Of a stretch of 7,449 nucleotides of DNA, positions 6,561 to 7,449 are shown piece by piece. Source of the stretch: an uncultured Mycoplasmatota bacterium (GTDB lineage Bacteria; Bacillota_I; Bacilli_A; RF39; UBA660); contig CANDHX010000067.1 in the NCBI GenBank assembly GCA_947384645.1, positions 1-7,449 of the forward strand, given 5' to 3'. The position numbers were made by a program, and so were the translations under genes. Every line of letters starts with the position of its first letter. Within the stretch, counting starts at the first letter, position 1. The notes below the pieces were generated by a model, which saw nothing but the letters and a program-made list of their open reading frames with translations, had not been told where the DNA came from and did no database searches.

Positions 6561-7402
6561 AGGTTCTAAATCTCCATTGTTAAAAAACATGTCATAAATT
6601 CTTTTATAAGACTTCGTTAGTTTTTCTCTTTCCAAATCATCTAACCCTATTAAGACCTCATCAGCTGTATCGTTCTTGAAAAAACAGATGCCATATTGTT
6701 CCAACTTTAGAACCACTTCTTCCGGTCTAAGAGAGCTATCGCCAAGCAAAGCATTTAAATCGAATATACTTTCAGCATCGATTTGTTTTTCCATGACACC
6801 ACATTCTAAGTGAGCTGCATAAAGTAAACCTAAGATATATCTCATCGAATTCGCAAATCGCATCTTTTGATTTTTAACGACTTTTTTTGCTACATAAACT
6901 AGATAATATTTTATGAAGTCCCCTAACAAGCTATCTTTTTCTATCGAGGCAAGATAAGTAGAAATCACTTTATCATCTAATTTACCATTTTTCATATACA
7001 AGCTCAAAAGTACATACTCGATAAAACTCGTAATCGATGCAGAATATATCGTGTAAAATCTATAATCTAGCCAACCATTTAAATCGGTTTTTTCAAAAAC
7101 TGGTTCTTCTATAGAAATATTGCTTAAATAATCATATAAAACTAACTCGATAAAAATAGAGGGAGCTTCGGCTAAAAAGTTTTGAAAAAGTGATAACCTA
7201 TTGTTATTTTTGATACACAATAAATGCATCCACTCGTGAACGATTTTAAAGGCATCAAAAATATTTTCTTCTAATTTTATAAAACTTTTTCTACTTTCTA
7301 ATAGAGTTAAAGTTTTAGAAATAGAAGATGAAAAATCGAATTCCCAAATTTTATCTAAAAAAACTTCGCCATAGTTTCCACTAAATTCTCCTAAAAAGTC
7401 CA
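6540..7402 (-). CDS. Divergent M3-like metallopeptidase (oligoendopeptidase F type), 5' end missing
   Basis: About 286 C-terminal residues are present. Counting from the TTG-derived first residue, NIFDAFKIVHEWMH (47-60) lines up with the M3 pattern in which a helix ends in HExxH: His56 and His60 would bind zinc and Glu57 would activate water. LFQNFLAEAPSIFIE (72-86) resembles the M3 downstream helix (FLAE.AST..E), with Glu79 as the likely third ligand. LLGDSSLRPEEVVLKLEQYG (219-238) resembles the conserved C-terminal stretch of PepF proteins. About 230 residues follow the HExxH, near what PepF has, so roughly 300-350 residues may be missing upstream. Odd points are Met instead of Gly in HExGH, a shorter His-to-Glu spacing, and no clear counterpart of the C-terminal catalytic His. 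The substrate and even the activity are uncertain. The apparent TTG start at 7403-7401 is an artefact of adapter joining. Confidence 0.6.
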
Positions 7403-7449
7403 AGATCGGAAGAGCGTCGTGTAGGGAAAGAGTGTAACTGTAGGTGTAG
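7403..7449. other. Illumina dual-index adapter contamination at the contig end
   Basis: From 7403 the sequence begins AGATCGGAAGAGCGTCGTG and continues exactly as the reverse complement of the TruSeq universal (i5-side) adapter for 33 bases, to 7435. Next come 8 bases AACTGTAG (7436-7443), fitting a reverse-complemented i5 index, then GTGTAG (7444-7449), the first bases of the adapter arm after the index. The order adapter, 8-base index, adapter arm leaves little doubt. The A at 7403 is probably the A-tail added during library preparation, so genomic sequence ends at 7402. Confidence 0.98.

Noticed and set aside
7401..7403. TTG start codon for a complete 287-residue protein
   Set aside because: The first T comes from the adapter/A-tail base at 7403, and the M3-like domain clearly lacks its N-terminal part.
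1..7449. CRISPR arrays, insertion sequences, tRNA or rRNA genes, riboswitches, phage or toxin-antitoxin modules
   Set aside because: I saw no regularly spaced direct repeats, transposase motifs, cloverleaf sequences or conserved leader structures. The small ORF behind parC has no recognisable toxin or antitoxin motif.
1..7449. Use of genetic code 4 (UGA as Trp)
   Set aside because: All genes give full-length products under the standard code, and Trp positions checked in ParC use TGG.

Overview
The window is AT-rich (roughly two-thirds A+T) and every supportable gene lies on the minus strand. The genes use Shine-Dalgarno sites and sigma-A-like promoters. They read through at full length under the standard bacterial code, so UGA is not being used as tryptophan. 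Together with a Gram-positive-type ParC, this suggests a low-GC member of the Firmicutes/Bacilli, possibly an uncultured gut or Mollicutes-related lineage that keeps the standard code. I cannot name a genus. The window ends in sequencing-adapter sequence, so it is very probably a whole short-read contig, cut at both ends.

Layout in transcription order, right to left. (a) 7403-7449 is not genomic: it is an Illumina dual-index adapter, including an 8-base index. (b) 6540-7402 is the 3' part of a divergent M3-like (oligoendopeptidase F type) metallopeptidase gene; its true start is lost in the adapter. (c) A near-consensus promoter at 6493-6520 drives a monocistronic gene (4196-6466). It encodes a 756-residue protein with an N-terminal BspA-type leucine-rich-repeat region and a long charged helical C-terminal half, with no export signal. 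(d) Two hairpin/T-tract terminators in tandem (4150-4187 and 4073-4122) close that unit. (e) A candidate extended -10 promoter then starts a second operon: parC (topoisomerase IV subunit A, start best placed at 3980), a 72-residue ORF beginning 3 bases after the parC stop, and a long unrecognised ORF (428 codons visible) that overlaps the 72-residue ORF by 19 bases and runs off the left edge.

The confident biology is chromosome decatenation and supercoil control by ParC. The two genes coupled behind parC have no function I can recognise. Their tight coupling means they are probably made together with ParC, but it does not show that they act with it. parE, usually next to parC in Firmicutes, is not directly upstream here. 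I do not see a demonstrable new defence or mobile system. The most useful observations are the adapter-truncated gene end, the corrected parC start, the unrecognised parC-linked genes, and the LRR-helical architecture.
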